Made by a program: the position numbers and the translations under genes | Notes under the pieces: generated by a model | The model's database searches: none | The model's input: only the letters and a program-made list of their open reading frames with translations | Told to the model about the DNA's origin: nothing | Assembly: GCA_033439265.1 (NCBI GenBank) | Contig: JAVTVX010000019.1 | Span: forward strand, 5,339,501 to 5,403,500 | Reading direction: 5' to 3' | DNA: 64,000 nt | Source of the DNA: Dillenia suffruticosa | Taxonomy: Eukaryota > Streptophyta > Magnoliopsida > Dilleniales > Dilleniaceae | Shown: piece by piece, positions 48,655 to 62,498 of the stretch | Layout of the letters: each line of letters opens with the position of its first letter | How positions within the stretch are numbered: position 1 is the first letter of the stretch

Positions 48655-51600
48655 GAAAGCACTCCCTCATGGTTGGTTCCAAGTCCGGGTAAAGAAGTAG
48701 ATCTGTGATAGGTCGACAACCAACGTAAAATTTTTTGTCAAAATGAAAAAATGGGAAACAAATATAGAAAAACTTTTGGGGTGTTTCTCCTTTAGCGATA
48801 CTATATCGTATCTCGGATATAGTGATAAGTTAACAAAAGATCTTAGGGTACAGGTAAATAAGATAGTTCATTAAAATAGGATTTGTCTATCCACTTGAAA
48901 TATAGGATCCTTAATCGGCAAGTTAGGGAAGATAGGAGAAGTAATAAATATAAGAAATATTAATATCATGTCTCTTCAAAAAATTAAATAGGTGGGGGAG
49001 AAGGCTAAAATAGTAGATTTTTATGGTCATAAGTTTTGATACACAAACAGCGATAGAACAAAGAATGTGGTAAGAATAATTGTACATAACAATTTATTAA
49101 GAGATGTAGTAAAGATAAGAATGAAGGGAGATAGCATTATACTTGTCAATTTAGTATATAGAGAAAATATAGTCAATATAGTCAGTGTGTATGCACCCAA
49201 ATAAGTATAGATGCAATTAGTAAAAAATAATTTTGGGAGAATTTAGATAAATTTATATAAATCATACCTAGTAGAGAGAAATTATTTATTAATGGAGATA
49301 TAAATGGACATGTAGGAAAAAAAATAAAGGATTCGAAACTGTACATAAAAACTTTAGATTTGGTAGTAAGAATGAGACGGAAGATATTATTTTAGAGTTT
49401 GCCACATTATTCGATTTGATACCCGTAAACACCTTCTTTAAAAAAAGAGTCACACATGGTTATATATAGAAATGGGTCCAATGTCAGCCAAATAAACTTG
49501 TTTCTTACTAGGAGAGGTGATAGAATAACTTATAAAGATTGTAAAGTTATATCGGGGGAGAATATAGTAATTCAGCATATATCCTAGTTTTAGATATACG
49601 TATACTTAAAAGGCAAAATAAATATCATGCATTTATGGAGTAAAAACTTAAGTGATAAAATCTAAAATGAGAAAAGATTATGACTTTTAGAAACAAATTA
49701 ATTCAATTAGTAAATTGGTTCGCTAATGATAATTCAAAGACAATATAGAAAGATGTCTATTAATATTAAAAATATAGGTAGGGATGTTTTTGATATATCT
49801 AAGAGTCAAACTCCAATAGGTAAGGAGTTATGATGGTGGAACAAAAAAATACAAACTACTATTCGAATCAAACGAGTGTTATGAGAATCTTAAAAGTAAT
49901 AATAGTAGCGATACATATGAAAAATACAAAAGTATAAAAAAATGTGAAAAATATTATCCACGAATTAAAAAATAAGATGTATAACGAACTATAAAAGAGA
50001 CTGGAGACTAAAGACGAAAAAAGAGATATCTATAGAATTGTCAAACTAAGGGAGAGAAAGGAAAAAAATCTAAATGGTATTAGGTGTATTAAGAGGGAAA
50101 TCAATAGCATACTTGTAAGGAATGAGAACATAATAAAGCGTTGTAATGATTATTTTGATAATTTCTTTAATGTTAAGAATACAATAGATATAGAAAACAC
50201 TGAGATATTTTAAAAGAAGTTAATAGAGATTTTATGCATAAACTTGGTCCCCATGAAGCTAACGAGGCCTTAAAAATAATGAAGAATAATAAAGCCATGG
50301 ACCTGATGGCATTCCCATTGAAGTATAGAAATATTTGAACGAATTTGGTATAATAATATTAATAGATCTCTTCATCAAAATTTAGTAAATCAAGAGAATG
50401 TCCAAAATATGGAGGGAGAATACACTTATACCATAATATAAGAATAAATGAGACATGTAAGATTACTCAAATTATAAAAAAATTATACTTATAAGTCATA
50501 TTATGAAGTTATAGGAGCGTGTGATAGAGTATATGTTGAAATTGGAGATAAATGTATTTCAAAATCAATTTGGATTTATAATATGAAAATCCAAAACGGA
50601 AGCAATTCACTTATTAAAACATTTGATTAAGACGTGTAGAATACAAAAAAGAGATCTACATATGATATTTATCGATTTAGAAAAAACATATGATAGAGTT
50701 TCTAGAAACGTATTGTGATGGGTGCTGATGAAGAAAAGAATCTCCTTGAAATATATTAATTTTATTAGAGATATATATGAAAGACTTGTAACTAATGTAA
50801 AAACTTGTAGGGGTCCAAGTGATAGCTTCCCTATTAACATTGAGTTTTATCAAGATTTGATATTAATTTCTATCTTTTTTGTAATAGTAATAAAGGAAAT
50901 CACAAAAAATATCAAAAATGAAACGCTATGGTATATATTTTTTTGTAAATGATATAGTATTAGTTGATAAAACTAGAGAGAGTATTACAGCTAAATTAGA
51001 GTCACTAGAATTCAAAAGATTTAGATTGAGCAGCTCAAAAATTGAGTATATGAGATATATACTTAACGACAATCATCGAGATGATAAAAAAACAATTAGG
51101 TTAGAAGGAAAAGATGTACAAAAAAGTGAACGTTTTAGATATATTGGTTTTATCATTTAAAATTATAGCAATATAGATATGGATGTGAATTATAGGATTC
51201 AAACAAGTTGAGTAAAATAGAGAAAAGCATCTGGAGTTCATTGCAATCGCACGATACCGTTGCGTTTGAAGCGAAAGTTCTATAGAATTACAATAATACC
51301 TGCACTATTATATAGTACTGAGTATTAGACTATTAAACAACTATAAGAGTAGAAAATAGATGTAGTAAAATTGAGAATGTTTATATAAATGTGTGGCAAA
51401 ATTAGAAGAGATGGAATTAGAAATGAAAAGATTCGTAATAAGTTGTGAGTTAATTCGATAGTGGATAAAATGTGATACGTTTGAAGTGGCTTGGGTATAT
51501 GCAGAAAAGATCCAAAGGCACACCGATTAGAAGGACCGAAAACTTAAATATATGAGATTTAGTAAAATGTAGAGATAGGCCGTTGAAATTTAGATGCAAG

Positions 51601-51795
51601 TTATCCTTAAAGACATGATAGTTAAATATTTAGATTAGAAAATGATCTTGGATAAAAATGAGCAGTATAGAAGAATCCGCACAAATTAAACCAAAATTAT
51701 TTTTTTAATCTTTTTCATATTTGTCTCTCAAATAACCGACTCCAATTGTTGGGATTAAAATTTAGGTTATTATTATTGTTGTAATAATAAAAAAT
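48655..51795 (+). mobile_element. RTE-type non-LTR retrotransposon (LINE), nearly full length, broken
   Basis: The 5' region has the RTE leader phrase GGTTGGTTCCAAGTCCGGG and CAACCAACGTAAAA (48,670-48,730). Endonuclease-like peptides follow at about 48,890-49,620: VGEKAKIVDFYGHKF, VRIIVHNNLLRDVVKI, VNIVSVYAPK and FINGDINGHVGK-like. Reverse-transcriptase remnants run at about 50,225-51,160. They include a 76-residue frame (50722-50952) and an 80-residue frame (50918-51160) with FVNDIVLVDKTRESITAKLE, where the FADD catalytic box has become FVND. The 3' end carries the RTE signature CCGACTCCAATTGTTGGGAT (about 51,740) and ends in a TTATTATTATTGTTG tail. Many stops and frameshifts make it inactive. 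No clear target duplication was found. Confidence 0.85.
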
Positions 51796-51799
51796 AGAT

Positions 51800-54590
51800 A
51801 ATTTACGCTTGTCAAAATTTCAAATATAATGCACACAGATCAAATCATTTAATCTCTAATATTCTAGTCTATTTCGCTTTTTTGAGTGAACATACTCAAA
51901 TATGCTTCACATCGAGTTACACTACAACATTAGCTAAATACTCGGATTGCAAATGTTTGTAGTTTTAGAGTGTCATGTTCGAAATTGCTCCCATTATGCA
52001 ACTAATAAAATTTTTATAAATTAGTAACTACACAAAAAATAAAAAATAAAAAAGAAAAATAACTGATTGCATTATGGGTGTCATAATTAGGGATTAATCT
52101 ATTGATTGTGATAAACAATCTTTGAGTGATCGGCGGCCATAATAGGCGATGGCTACCAACAGTTATGGTGGTGATTACCAAGGGCAGAGTAGTTATTGGC
52201 GGTTATGGTGGAGGCTATCAACAACAGTTATGGACAACGTTATGGTGGCGGTTACCTACAGTGGTTATAGACGACGATTATGTTGGCAATTACTGGCGGC
52301 ATTTACTAGTGGCGATTACTGGTAGCTATGGATTGTTGGCACCAAAGTGGTCGAGAACTATAAGCATGTGGTTATGACATGCTATAGTGGTTGGTAGTCA
52401 TTGATAAGGGCCTTATGATCGTAGAAGTGGCCGTTGCATATTATAGTTGGTGGTTGGATGGTGCTTAGGCACAAATGCGAGCACACACGGCACACAAGCT
52501 AGAGATATGGCGTGATAACTGACTATTTGAGTATCGCACACATTAATAAAAGATGTAAAATATAAATGAAAATATGATTTAAATCATTACAAAACAAATC
52601 ACACATGAGGTTTTGGATCATAATCCACATGTATAAAAATTAAAAGAAAAAAAGTTAAAAATTTAAAACCTTTTACTTTAGTTAAATTTTTCAAAAAAAA
52701 ATGATAAAGTCTTCTCTGTAAATTAGCTAAATATGTCAGTATAACACAGAGATTGTATTCTCTCTCCCCATCACCAACACCATGGTTAAACATCAATATA
52801 AACATGGCAAACCTTGTCACGCTAAAACTAGTTATATGTATCTCATTCATATATTCTTTTTGTTTTTGTTTTAAATGTATAATCGTGAACAAAAGTGTCT
52901 AACAAAACACAAATGATATCTAACAAGTCACAAACTTCAATCATTATATATACATTATAATATATATACAATATTTAGTCAAACAAACTCATAAATTAAT
53001 GCAATATGGGTCAAAGGCTAAAGAGGGTGGAGGATATAGGATCCTTAAACCCATCGTCTACAACAACTACCTGAATATCCTTACTTGACTCCCCATATAC
53101 CAGAAATATTGAGATTTGAGTCAATCAAACTATTGGTTGATAACTAATCCCAAGGTGAAAATGGGAAAGGGGAAATATGCACAACATATATATTACATAA
53201 GATAGTTATTATGCATAAAATGGGATACATGAATGATATTTTAGGGAAATCAAATAACATTCAATCAACATACTTATCAAATCAGCAGGCAAAACATAAG
53301 ATAAATGGGACAAACCATTGATATCTTTGAATTTGAACCAAGCAGTAATGCTAAATTCATTTTAAATACTTTCTTTTTCGGTGTTTCCCATTTCAATACT
53401 TTCCCTTTTTCTTAAGTGAAGTCAATTTTTTTTTTTTTTAATTATTATTATCTTATCATAACCTCTTACTAGTGGAGAGTGCACCTATCTTCAACTCCTG
53501 GTAGCATTAACTCATAAGCAAAAACATAACTCCTAATGAGTGAAAACAAAACTCCAATGGTGGCAATACGACTACCAAAGCCGGGAATCTTATTATCCAA
53601 TCGATCACTAAAATCATACTTAGAAGATAACTCTAGTATGTATCCCACCACAGAGGGTTTCACTTTATGTTACTTAACTTTTAAAATGTTTTACTATTAA
53701 ATGATGATACACTTTTATCATTGTTTAACCTAACCTATTAAGTTAAGGTATTTCATTACTTAAATTAACATGTTAAACCAATATACTTATGCCCTGGATT
53801 GACTAACGTAACATATATCTTATAAATCTAACCCTAAGCTAATATATGACAAAATTTCGGAAAAATAAGAGTTCAAAAAAGGGAAAAACATTCAATTATT
53901 ACTTATATACTCCAAAAACCAAATCTATGAGTCAAAACCCAATGTCACACGTACATCGCCTAAGAAACATGGACAACCAATTTCTCATCATACAATTTTT
54001 TTATATAATTATTAATTCTAATTCTATTGTTTTTCTTTGTATCACCTTTCTCACCAAACTACTTCAATTCTTTTTCTATGGTCCTGCTTTGATTTGGATC
54101 CATTCTCATTCCTTTTTTATAGTAACTAGACATTTATTTTATTATATTATTTTACAAGTTGACGTCCTGCAGAAGCAATCAAAAATAATAAAAGAAATCT
54201 CTCTACATATTATAGGTGTCACATTATAATGGTAACATCCGTTTTAATAGTTTGAATTTGTAAACTGATGATAATGGTAACTTAGTCAATCTGTTATATT
54301 TAGAAATTATATTTTTCTTTTCATGTCACTACTCAAAATAATTGTACTCATGCAATACACGATCTCAACTAATATTGTTGAATGTCTAAATCAAGCCCGA
54401 TACCCTAGACTCCATGTACATATTAAACTAGGGGTATTTTGGGTCACAACATATTTAGTCCAAAGTCCAAAAAATAAGAGACCAATACATATGTATGAAG
54501 GTACAAGAATCTATAAAATGTATTCTACAACACCTTAGGGCTATATATATATATATATATATATAATTCTAGACGTAGAATCTAGATATA
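51800..54590. other. AT-rich intergenic DNA, no gene recognised
   Basis: Apart from the minisatellite at 52,126-52,420, a T-run at about 53,427-53,441 and a (TA)n at 54,541-54,565, I see no gene, RNA or element. The 127-residue frame at 53846-54229 is Ile/Phe/Tyr-rich AT-driven sequence without recognisable domains. Confidence 0.45.
52126..52420 (+). repeat. degenerate GGTTATGGTGG / GGCGATTACTGG minisatellite
   Basis: GT/GC-rich words (GGCGGTTATGGTGG, GGCAATTACTGGCGG, GGCGATTACTGGTAGC and similar) recur with irregular spacing of roughly 24-30 bp. The 83-residue frame across it (52126-52377) is a product of the repeat. Confidence 0.6.
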
Positions 54591-54959
54591 TATCGAGTTC
54601 TTTAGACACAGGTGGTCCCAGTAGTAAGATCCGGAGGAGACTGTAAGTTCGTTGGTTTAGTTAATGTTCCATAGGTATATATTTAGGTTTGAAAGCTAGA
54701 ATTAAAATAATGAACCCTATATTCTATAGAACTATTAACTCTTTAAGTTTTATATCTAGCTCTTCTAGAATCAATGATATAATAAATAGTAAAAAAAATA
54801 ATTATTGAAAATTTTGAAAAATGAATAGATGAATGGAAGATACAAAAAATATGAATAGATCAGATATATAAAATATCTAAGTTGAATTTGTTTAAAACAG
54901 ATTATACAATTAAAATAGAAGAAAGAGACATTTAGTTGTCAAAAACTTTTAAACTATAT

Positions 54960-56270
54960 AATTATTTTCTAAGAAATCCATAGAGAAACATATAAATAAA
55001 GGATATAGATATGTCCACATAGGATTAGTCCAAACTGGTTTAAAACCTTTAATCAAAAAAGGATAAAATACTTCAATCATAATAACTCTTAGAGATGTTA
55101 GATATAAAAACTTTTTAAACTCATTATTAGGAACTATTGATTCCAATTTATGTAAAGAACTTGTATCTTTTGATTGTTATCCAAATTTGGTGATTTCTTT
55201 AAATGATAAAAATATTTTAAAATCTTTAATCCTACAAACTAAAATACATAATTATGATATGATAGAGGAATCAATCTCAATTGCTCCGATATAAAGGATA
55301 CATTATATAGTTATGACAACTAATTTTGATTCTAAATATAAAATTCATCATAAAAAGGAGAAACATTATTATTTCAAATGGATATTACTAAGTCTAATTT
55401 AGTAATTCATAGACCCATCCATTGGGAAGAAATTACCCTCTCAGAAGAATAGATTCTCGAAGGAGCTGTTTAGCTTAAGTAGGACAATGAGATTCTGGAA
55501 CCCAGCATACAAATAAAACAAATAACTCAATATACAGATGGAAATATAAAAATAAGTTTTGATAAAAAGATCTATAGTTCTAGATTTTTAGAAATATCAT
55601 CATATGATTACTTAGAATTGGAAAGAATATAAAAAATTCCTTCCATCATAAGCCTACCTAATAAAAATCTAATAGAAATAAAACTATTAAAATATTTCAT
55701 ATCAGATATACCTTCAATGTCACTTAAAAATGTACACTTTGGTAATAAAATACCCCAAACAATCTACACAAGTTCCAAATGGGAGAGCAAAACTCCTCCA
55801 AACCAATTTTGCCTACACCATTAGCTATTACAAAAAATATAGTTGATGAAAAAGAACTAAATGATCTAAAAAAATAATATGAACTAAATGTTTACGAAAA
55901 ATATAAAGAATTTGAAATTGATAAAAAATACTTAGACAAAGATCTTTATTTTGAAAAAAATAAAGAAAAAAGAGAATGATATTTTAAAAATTTTAGACAT
56001 AAAAAAGATAAAATTCAAGAAAAATATTATAAATTTATCGAAAAGAGCAATATAAATGTTTTATTTCTCGTTTGGTTTGAAATATATGCTAAATGTCATA
56101 AAATTAACTATCCATTTAAAATCATTAATCCTACAACCACTAGAAAAAATGCTACAGTTTGGGAAACTGCAAACGGCCAAACTATAGAATCAGATCATCC
56201 TCTACTTAGGACAATTAAGATCCCCGTAGGTGTAAACACTATAGAAGCAAGTCCTTATAAAAAACCATGA
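54960..56270 (+). pseudogene. fossil movement-protein-like region of the caulimovirid
   Basis: The plus strand shows the 30K-superfamily movement protein pattern of caulimovirids: YVHIGLVQTGLKPL, then NTSIIITLRDVRYKNF and LLGTIDSNLCKELVSFDCYP. It has multiple breaks and is not functional. The apparent minus-strand frame at 54949-55146 is the antisense of this region. Confidence 0.65.
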
Positions 56271-56819
56271 AATAGTGATACTGCAAACTTAAAAAATATT
56301 CAAAAAAATTATACAAATGCACATTTAAACTATATAAAAAACAATTAATTGGGATAGGAAAGTTTAAGAAACCTAAAAACCCCTTTGAATTGGGTAAAAT
56401 AGAAGAAAAAATTAAAAAACTTAAGAACCCTATCTTTAAACTATATTTGATCTCTAACCAAGCATAGCAATAGATTAAAACAAATAAATAAAAATTTTTA
56501 GAAGTTATTAAAAATCAACTCAGTAAAATAGGATCAACATTAGGGTCAACTGATCCAATCATTCCTGAAACTATATAGTCCATAAATCAGGTTGTAACAG
56601 TTCTTAATAAAACTATAAAATCTAGTTCAGATCAACAAACTATTCAGGAATAGTAATTTGAAATAGTTAAATTTCACCAAAATAAACCTAAAACAAAATA
56701 TATTAAATCTAGAATGCCTGAACAAAAAATATGTAATCAGCCTAAATTCTAGTCCAACCGAAATATAATGCAAGTTCTATCTATGTATAGAATATAAATA
56801 GAATGAACGAATATCAAAT

Positions 56820-57700
56820 ATTAAACCTATTACAGCAGATCACCATGGCATCAAATACATATAAAACTTAAGTTGGTACAACCGATAGAACTATTGCAAA
56901 ACTCCTGATTGTAGAATTCTTTGGACAACTAAAAGGATGGTAAGATTTTCATCTCACAAAAGACCAACAGTTAGGTATCTTAAATGCTATTCAAATATGT
57001 GAACATGGTGAACCTATCCTCATATTCAAGATGCAGTGTCTACATTAATATTCACTATAATACTCCATTTTATCGGTGACTCATCATACTTAAAAGTTAA
57101 AAACTTAAATTTATTATCAAATCTAAAATATAAAAAACTTAGTGATTTTCAATGATATAAATCAACTTTTTTAACTATAGTTATATTGAGAAAAGACTCT
57201 AATAAACCCTTTTGAAAATAAAAATTTCTAACTGGCCTTCCAACTCTTTTGGAAGAAAGGGTTAGAAACAATATTCGTGAAACTTTTAGGAATCATATAA
57301 TTCCATATGATCAGCTTATCTATAGAGAATTGATTAGTTTCACACAAAAAAGAAGGTTAACAAATTTGTCAAGATTTAAAACTTCAAAAACATTTAAAAA
57401 GGAAAATGAAAAAAACTAAAAAAAAAATTGAGATCATTCTGTGAACAATTTGATCTCAATAAATATAAAATATGTAATGGAGAATGTAGCAGAAAATATA
57501 CTAAAAAACTTTCAAAAAAAGAATATTCTAAAAATATAAAAGAATCTCTAATTACAAAAATCAAGGTGAAAATTATTATTAAAAACCTTATAAAAAAATT
57601 CTAAAAAAAGGAAAGTCTTCAAAATTTAAAACTTTAAAAAACATAGTTTGTTTTACATGTGGTCTTACACCCAAAAATATTACAAAGTATCTAAAAAATT
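56820..57700 (+). pseudogene. fossil coat-protein-like and zinc-knuckle region of the caulimovirid
   Basis: Peptides such as EFFGQLKGW, LTKDQQLGILNAIQ and SHKKEG, followed by a basic stretch and a Cys-containing motif near 57,650, resemble the capsid/nucleocapsid part of endogenous caulimovirid polyproteins. Broken. The assignment is by similarity pattern and position between the movement-protein and protease regions. Confidence 0.55.
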
Positions 57701-58209
57701 AGAGAATTTCATTTAGAAGAAGAAATTCTAAATTGAATCTCAGTTTTACTAGTAGAAAATTCTAATATTAAAGTTGGATTAGAAAACACAATCAGTTCTG
57801 AAACATCTACTAGTAATCTACAGATTGAGGAATTAGGAACTAGTTTTTTATCTAAAACTAACACATAATCAAAATCTGATCCAAAAGGATTAAATATGTT
57901 AACAAAAAAACAAAGTCAAATTTTAGACGTTATTCAACACATCAAGGATCCTAATATTCAAAAACGAAAAATCTAAATCAATTAAAACTATCCCTAAAAG
58001 AACCTATGATAAAAACCTCTGAATTGCCTTTTATAACCACTGGAATGTATGATCTTACTTCTATACTCAATAGAAGAAAGTTTAATAAAAGACCTTCTAG
58101 AACTATTCAAGAACTCCAGAAAGAAATAAAAACAATTAAGAAAGAATTAAAATTTTTTTAAAAAAGACAGGAAGAAGATTCTAAAATAATCTCATTACTT
58201 ATTCAAATA

Positions 58210-58794
58210 ATGGCTAAATCCACAAGTATTGAGTCAAGTAGTGAGGATGAAGATCCTCTAGAGACTCAAACTCTAGAAAGTCTTGAGAAACCCCATAGAG
58301 TTTTTGAAGAAATTTTTTTTGTTCTAAAGGAAATAACTTCTAAGAAATATCTCATAAGGATAACTTTAGTATATTCCAAAAACTTTAAATTTGATACAGT
58401 TGATCTCTTTGATACATGTGCAGATCTAAACTCTATAAAGATAGGAATAATTCCTAAAAAGTGTTATGAAAAAACTAATGAAAAATTATGTTCAATAAAT
58501 AATTTCAAAATGGATATAATAGTTAAAACAGATGCAAAAATTCAAAATAACATATTTTTTATTAAAATTCCATTTGTTTTAGTAACCAATATCCAACATA
58601 CAGTAATCTTAGGGATACTATTTATCAATTTAATGACTCCCTATAAGGTTACTTATAAAAGAATTAATTTTAAAACAAAAAATAAAAAATTATTCTTTCC
58701 ATTTCTAGAAAAACCTAAAACTAAAAGTCTAAATATTGCTAAACTAGTATTTATTTATAAAAATTCAATAAATATATTAATAAAAAAAATCTAA
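58210..58794 (+). pseudogene. fossil aspartic-protease region of the caulimovirid
   Basis: An open stretch of 194 residues. The first 40 residues are acidic. The retropepsin-like core follows, with DTCADLNSIKIGIIPKKCYE (the family has DTGADLN) and FVLVTNIQHTVILGILF (the family has ILGTPF). It precedes the reverse transcriptase, as in caulimovirid polyproteins. It is one fragment of a broken element, not a host gene. Confidence 0.7.
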
Positions 58795-58899
58795 TATCTG
58801 TTATCTAAAACCAAAATATTAATTTTAAAAAAATTGAAAACCTACTAAAAATAGAAACAATAAAATAAAGAATTTCTGATCTTCAAAAATTGTTTGAAA

Positions 58900-60240
58900 A
58901 AGAAATATATTTTGATCATCTAAACATTTTTTGAAACAAAAAACGACATATGATAGATTTACCATATGAGAATGGATTTGATGAACATAACATTCTTACT
59001 AAAATTAGATCAATTTAGATAAATACTGAATTAGAACAAGATTGTAAAAAAGAAATTCAAAATCTTGAATAAAAGGGATGAATTTCAAAATCAAGATCTC
59101 CATGTAATTGTGTCGTTTTATATGTCAATAAAGTATCTGAAATAGAAAGAGGAATTCTAAAATTGATTATCAATTATAAACCATTAAATGATGATTTAAA
59201 ATGGATTCAATATCCGATTCCAAATAAAAAAGATTTATTTCAAAAATTCAATTCTGTATATATTTTTTCAAAATTTGATATGAAATCTGTATTTTCACAA
59301 ATTTAGATTCACCATTGTCATAGATATAAAACAGTATTCACTATTCCATTTGGCTAATACGAATAAAAAGTAATACTTTTCGGATTAAAAAACACTTCCT
59401 TCAAATTCCAAAGGATTATGAATGAAATTTTCAATTTATGTTATGAATTTTATATTGCATACATTGAAAATGTAATTATCTTCTTATCATCAATAGAACA
59501 ATACTTTAAAAATTTTAAAACATTTTTTTATACCTATAAGAAAAATATACTGGTATTATTTATAAAAAAAATATCTTTATTTCAAACAAAAATCATGTTT
59601 TTAGGATACTATATAACCTATAGAACTATAAAACCAATAGAAAATTTTCTAAAATTTGCTAACAAATTTTCAGATAAAATTCTTGATAAAATATAGTTAC
59701 AAAAATTTTTAAAAACTTAAATTACGTTTTGAATTTTTACCTAACATAAATAGGCTTACTAAACCCCTGCATGATAGACTTAAGAAAACCCTTAAGTCTT
59801 AGACAGAAAAACATACTAAAATTATCCAATATATCAAAAAATAGGTGTTAAAAATTCCATGTCTCCACCTAATCACCCAGCCTACCTAAAATTGTTGAGA
59901 CAAATGTTAGTGATTTAGGTTATAGAGGAAAATTGAAACAAATTTAAAATGATAGAGAAATTATTGTCCAATATACTTCTAATCATTGGAATGATATGTA
60001 GAAAACTATTTTACTATTAAAAAAGAAATTTTATCTATTGTTTTATATATCTCCAAATTCCAAAGTGATTTGCTAAATCAGAAGTTTTTATTTCGTATAA
60101 ATTATAAATCGATTAAATAAGTCTCACAAAAAAATGTTCAAAATATCGCTTTTAAACAAATTTTTGTAAGATAGCAAGCCATATTATTTATTTTGATTTT
60201 GATATTGAATATATAAAATGAGATAATAACTCTCTTGCAG
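58900..60240 (+). pseudogene. fossil reverse transcriptase / RNase H region of the caulimovirid
   Basis: Recognisable caulimovirid RT landmarks: LIINYKPLNDDLKWIQYPIP, SKFDMKSVFSQI, RYKTVFTIPFG, ILFGLKNTSFKFQRIMNEIF, YIENVIIFLSS (the YIDDVLIFS box) and FLGYYITYRTIKPIE. Weaker RNase H-like text runs to about 60,240. A 92-residue open piece lies at 59418-59696. The region is broken in several places. Confidence 0.75.
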
Positions 60241-60390
60241 ATTTCCTAACATGAGAATTTTTGTAAAATAGATAACATATCTCGAAAGAATTCTGATAAA
60301 AATAAGGCTAAGGCTGAAAATAAAGTAAAACCCTTTATAAAATCCCTATTTTCTGCAAAACTCATCAAGTCATGGTTTGAGATAATAACT

Positions 60391-60447
60391 GAAGAAGAAG
60401 AAGAAGAAGAAGAAGAAGAAGAAGAAGAAGAAGAAGAAGAAGAAGAA
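60391..60447 (+). repeat. (GAA)n microsatellite, about 19 repeats
   Basis: A nearly perfect GAA run inside the C-terminal part of the caulimovirid fossil. It would encode poly-Glu on the plus strand and poly-Ser (the 82-residue frame) on the minus strand, where it is an artefact. Confidence 0.92.
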
Positions 60448-62209
60448 AAAGGGCTAAAGCCCAACTCGAAACCCAAAATAAAATGGAGTCCCAAGATGAA
60501 GAAAAATTAAAATAGATTCAAAAATTGGTCAAATCAATTCCGAATAGGCTAGAAATGCAGAGCCCAAAATTCCCTAAAAGCCTCTATAGAAGCAGTCTGA
60601 AGTAAAAGTCTAATTGTAAAACTGGCCCAAGAGGTTGAGCAGAAATATACTCCAATTCAGGCAAAAGAGGAGAATCTTTTTTCTCTAAAACCCTTTTTTA
60701 AAATGATTTTAAAAAAATGGTTACTTCTAGTAGTTTGCCAATTGTTTTATCAAATTCAAAATGTTATAAAATTTCAAGTTTTACTGAAAAACCTTTGTTC
60801 AAAATATTTTGACGATTGATGAAGTATTTCTTTTAAAAGATCATTTTTAGACTATGAAAAAAATATTTTTTGAAAAATTAGTTTTACAAACCATGAGACA
60901 TTTCTAAACCCGAGAAATATTACTAGACAATCTTAAAATACACATGAAACACTGAATTTAAACACTTTGCTTGTTCTACAGAACACCAAAATCCTGCATA
61001 TTTTACTTGTAAAATCTTGAAAATTCTCCATCTTTCTGATTAGAGATAAGACTTATCCAGACCAAAACCCTTTCTTATAAAACCTTAAAATCAAAATAAA
61101 TTTCTGCCTAGTATTTTTTTATTGGGATTATCAACAGTCTTGTTATAACATATTTCTAATTCAAAACAATAAATATACCCACTCTTGGTTATTCTTTTTC
61201 CATGATGGAATCCAAATATCCAAATATCCTGCATGGTTTTCACATTGGTGCAGATATTTTGGATTGTTATCCGATATCCTTATTCCAACAGTTAGAGAGT
61301 CTTTTGATATTTTTAAAACCCATTATAAATGTATAGAGAAAAAAAAAAGAAAATTTCACTTTTATGTTTATTTTTGTAAAATTTTTTGTATCCTGGGTTA
61401 GTTAGTAGTACCTAAATTATGCCTCCGTTTAAGGAACCACTTTCTTGCAAAGGAGATTTAAAGTTAAGTAATGGAATTCATTTAAAATTCTAAATAAAAT
61501 TCTTAAACTAGTTATTTCAAATTGGCTACAAACAAAAGGGTTATTGGATCTGAACCCATCTGATAAAACCTTTTTAGACAAAAAATCTTATGCTCAAACC
61601 TTTTTGGTAGTATCTAAAATCAAAGAAAAATATTTCAAATTATGGAGCAATTACTGCAAAAAAAAAAAAAAAAAACTCTTTTCAAAATTAGAACTATCAG
61701 ATTTTGAGTCAAAACCTTTAGTAGATTTAGGTAATGATAATAAGGACAATTGTTTTGGTATTTTTTCTCCTATTAAACAATCATAGAACTTGAAAAACAT
61801 AAAAAAAATCTTGAAAGACAATCCATAAAAAAATTATGACTTGAAAACTCAAAAGAGTAGTCCATACAAAAGTTTGAGCCCAAAACTTAAAAAAAAAAAT
61901 AGTCAATCAATTGTTTTAAAATTGATAAAACTCTTGAGGCTTAATAGTTGCCCCAAAACTAAAAATTTTCCATATTGCTTGAAAAAGAATCTTGTAAATT
62001 ATTTGTCAGCACAAACGACGATATTACTTTTATTGATGCCTAACAAGATGACAATCATACTTATGAAAAGTATAACTTGATGGACAAAGAAATATTCACA
62101 TACAATTCTTTCCATGTTATAATTGTAAAAAAAAAGGTACTATTCACTTATGCCATAACAGTGCTTCTCAAGTCTATTTAAGTAGACTCATACCGAAGAT
62201 GAAGGCAGG

Positions 62210-62465
62210 GGTGAAAACTAGAGAGTGTTTAGAGAATAAAGAACCTTCAAATCTTTCATACCTCATCCTTCTTTCTTATTGAGAGATTGTAATAAAATCA
62301 TCGTATCAAAACCCCAATCTATCTAAAGTCTATTCGAAAGTTCTCTATTTTTTATAAACTCTTATTTTATAAATAGAATTCAGTTATTTACTTGATGTGA
62401 TCTGTTGCTGGTATTACCAATCAATTATCTTCTATTTATTTGCTGCAATCTATGGCTAGTTCTAC

Positions 62466-62498
<33 letters not shown>

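Larger units (their letters stand above)
54600..62200 (+). mobile_element. endogenous caulimovirid (pararetrovirus) fossil, broken
   Basis: Plus-strand remnants follow the order expected of an integrated Caulimoviridae genome. They are a movement-protein-like region (about 54,960-56,270), a coat-protein/zinc-knuckle region (about 56,820-57,700), an aspartic protease (58,210-58,794), reverse transcriptase and RNase H (about 58,900-60,240), and a C-terminal region with a Glu-rich tract and later zinc-knuckle-like text (to about 62,160). No LTRs or integrase were seen, which separates it from LTR retrotransposons. The family is recognised by remembered similarity to endogenous caulimovirid polyproteins of angiosperms; the genus cannot be fixed. 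It carries many breaks and is very AT-rich, so it looks old and inactive. The ends are approximate. Confidence 0.75.

Noticed and set aside
60246-60494. Poly-Ser protein on the minus strand
   Set aside because: It is the complement of the GAA microsatellite.
54600-62200. LTR retrotransposon (Ty3-type) for the RT-bearing fossil
   Set aside because: No LTRs or integrase region are visible, a movement-protein-like region precedes the coat-like region, and the RT text resembles caulimovirids.
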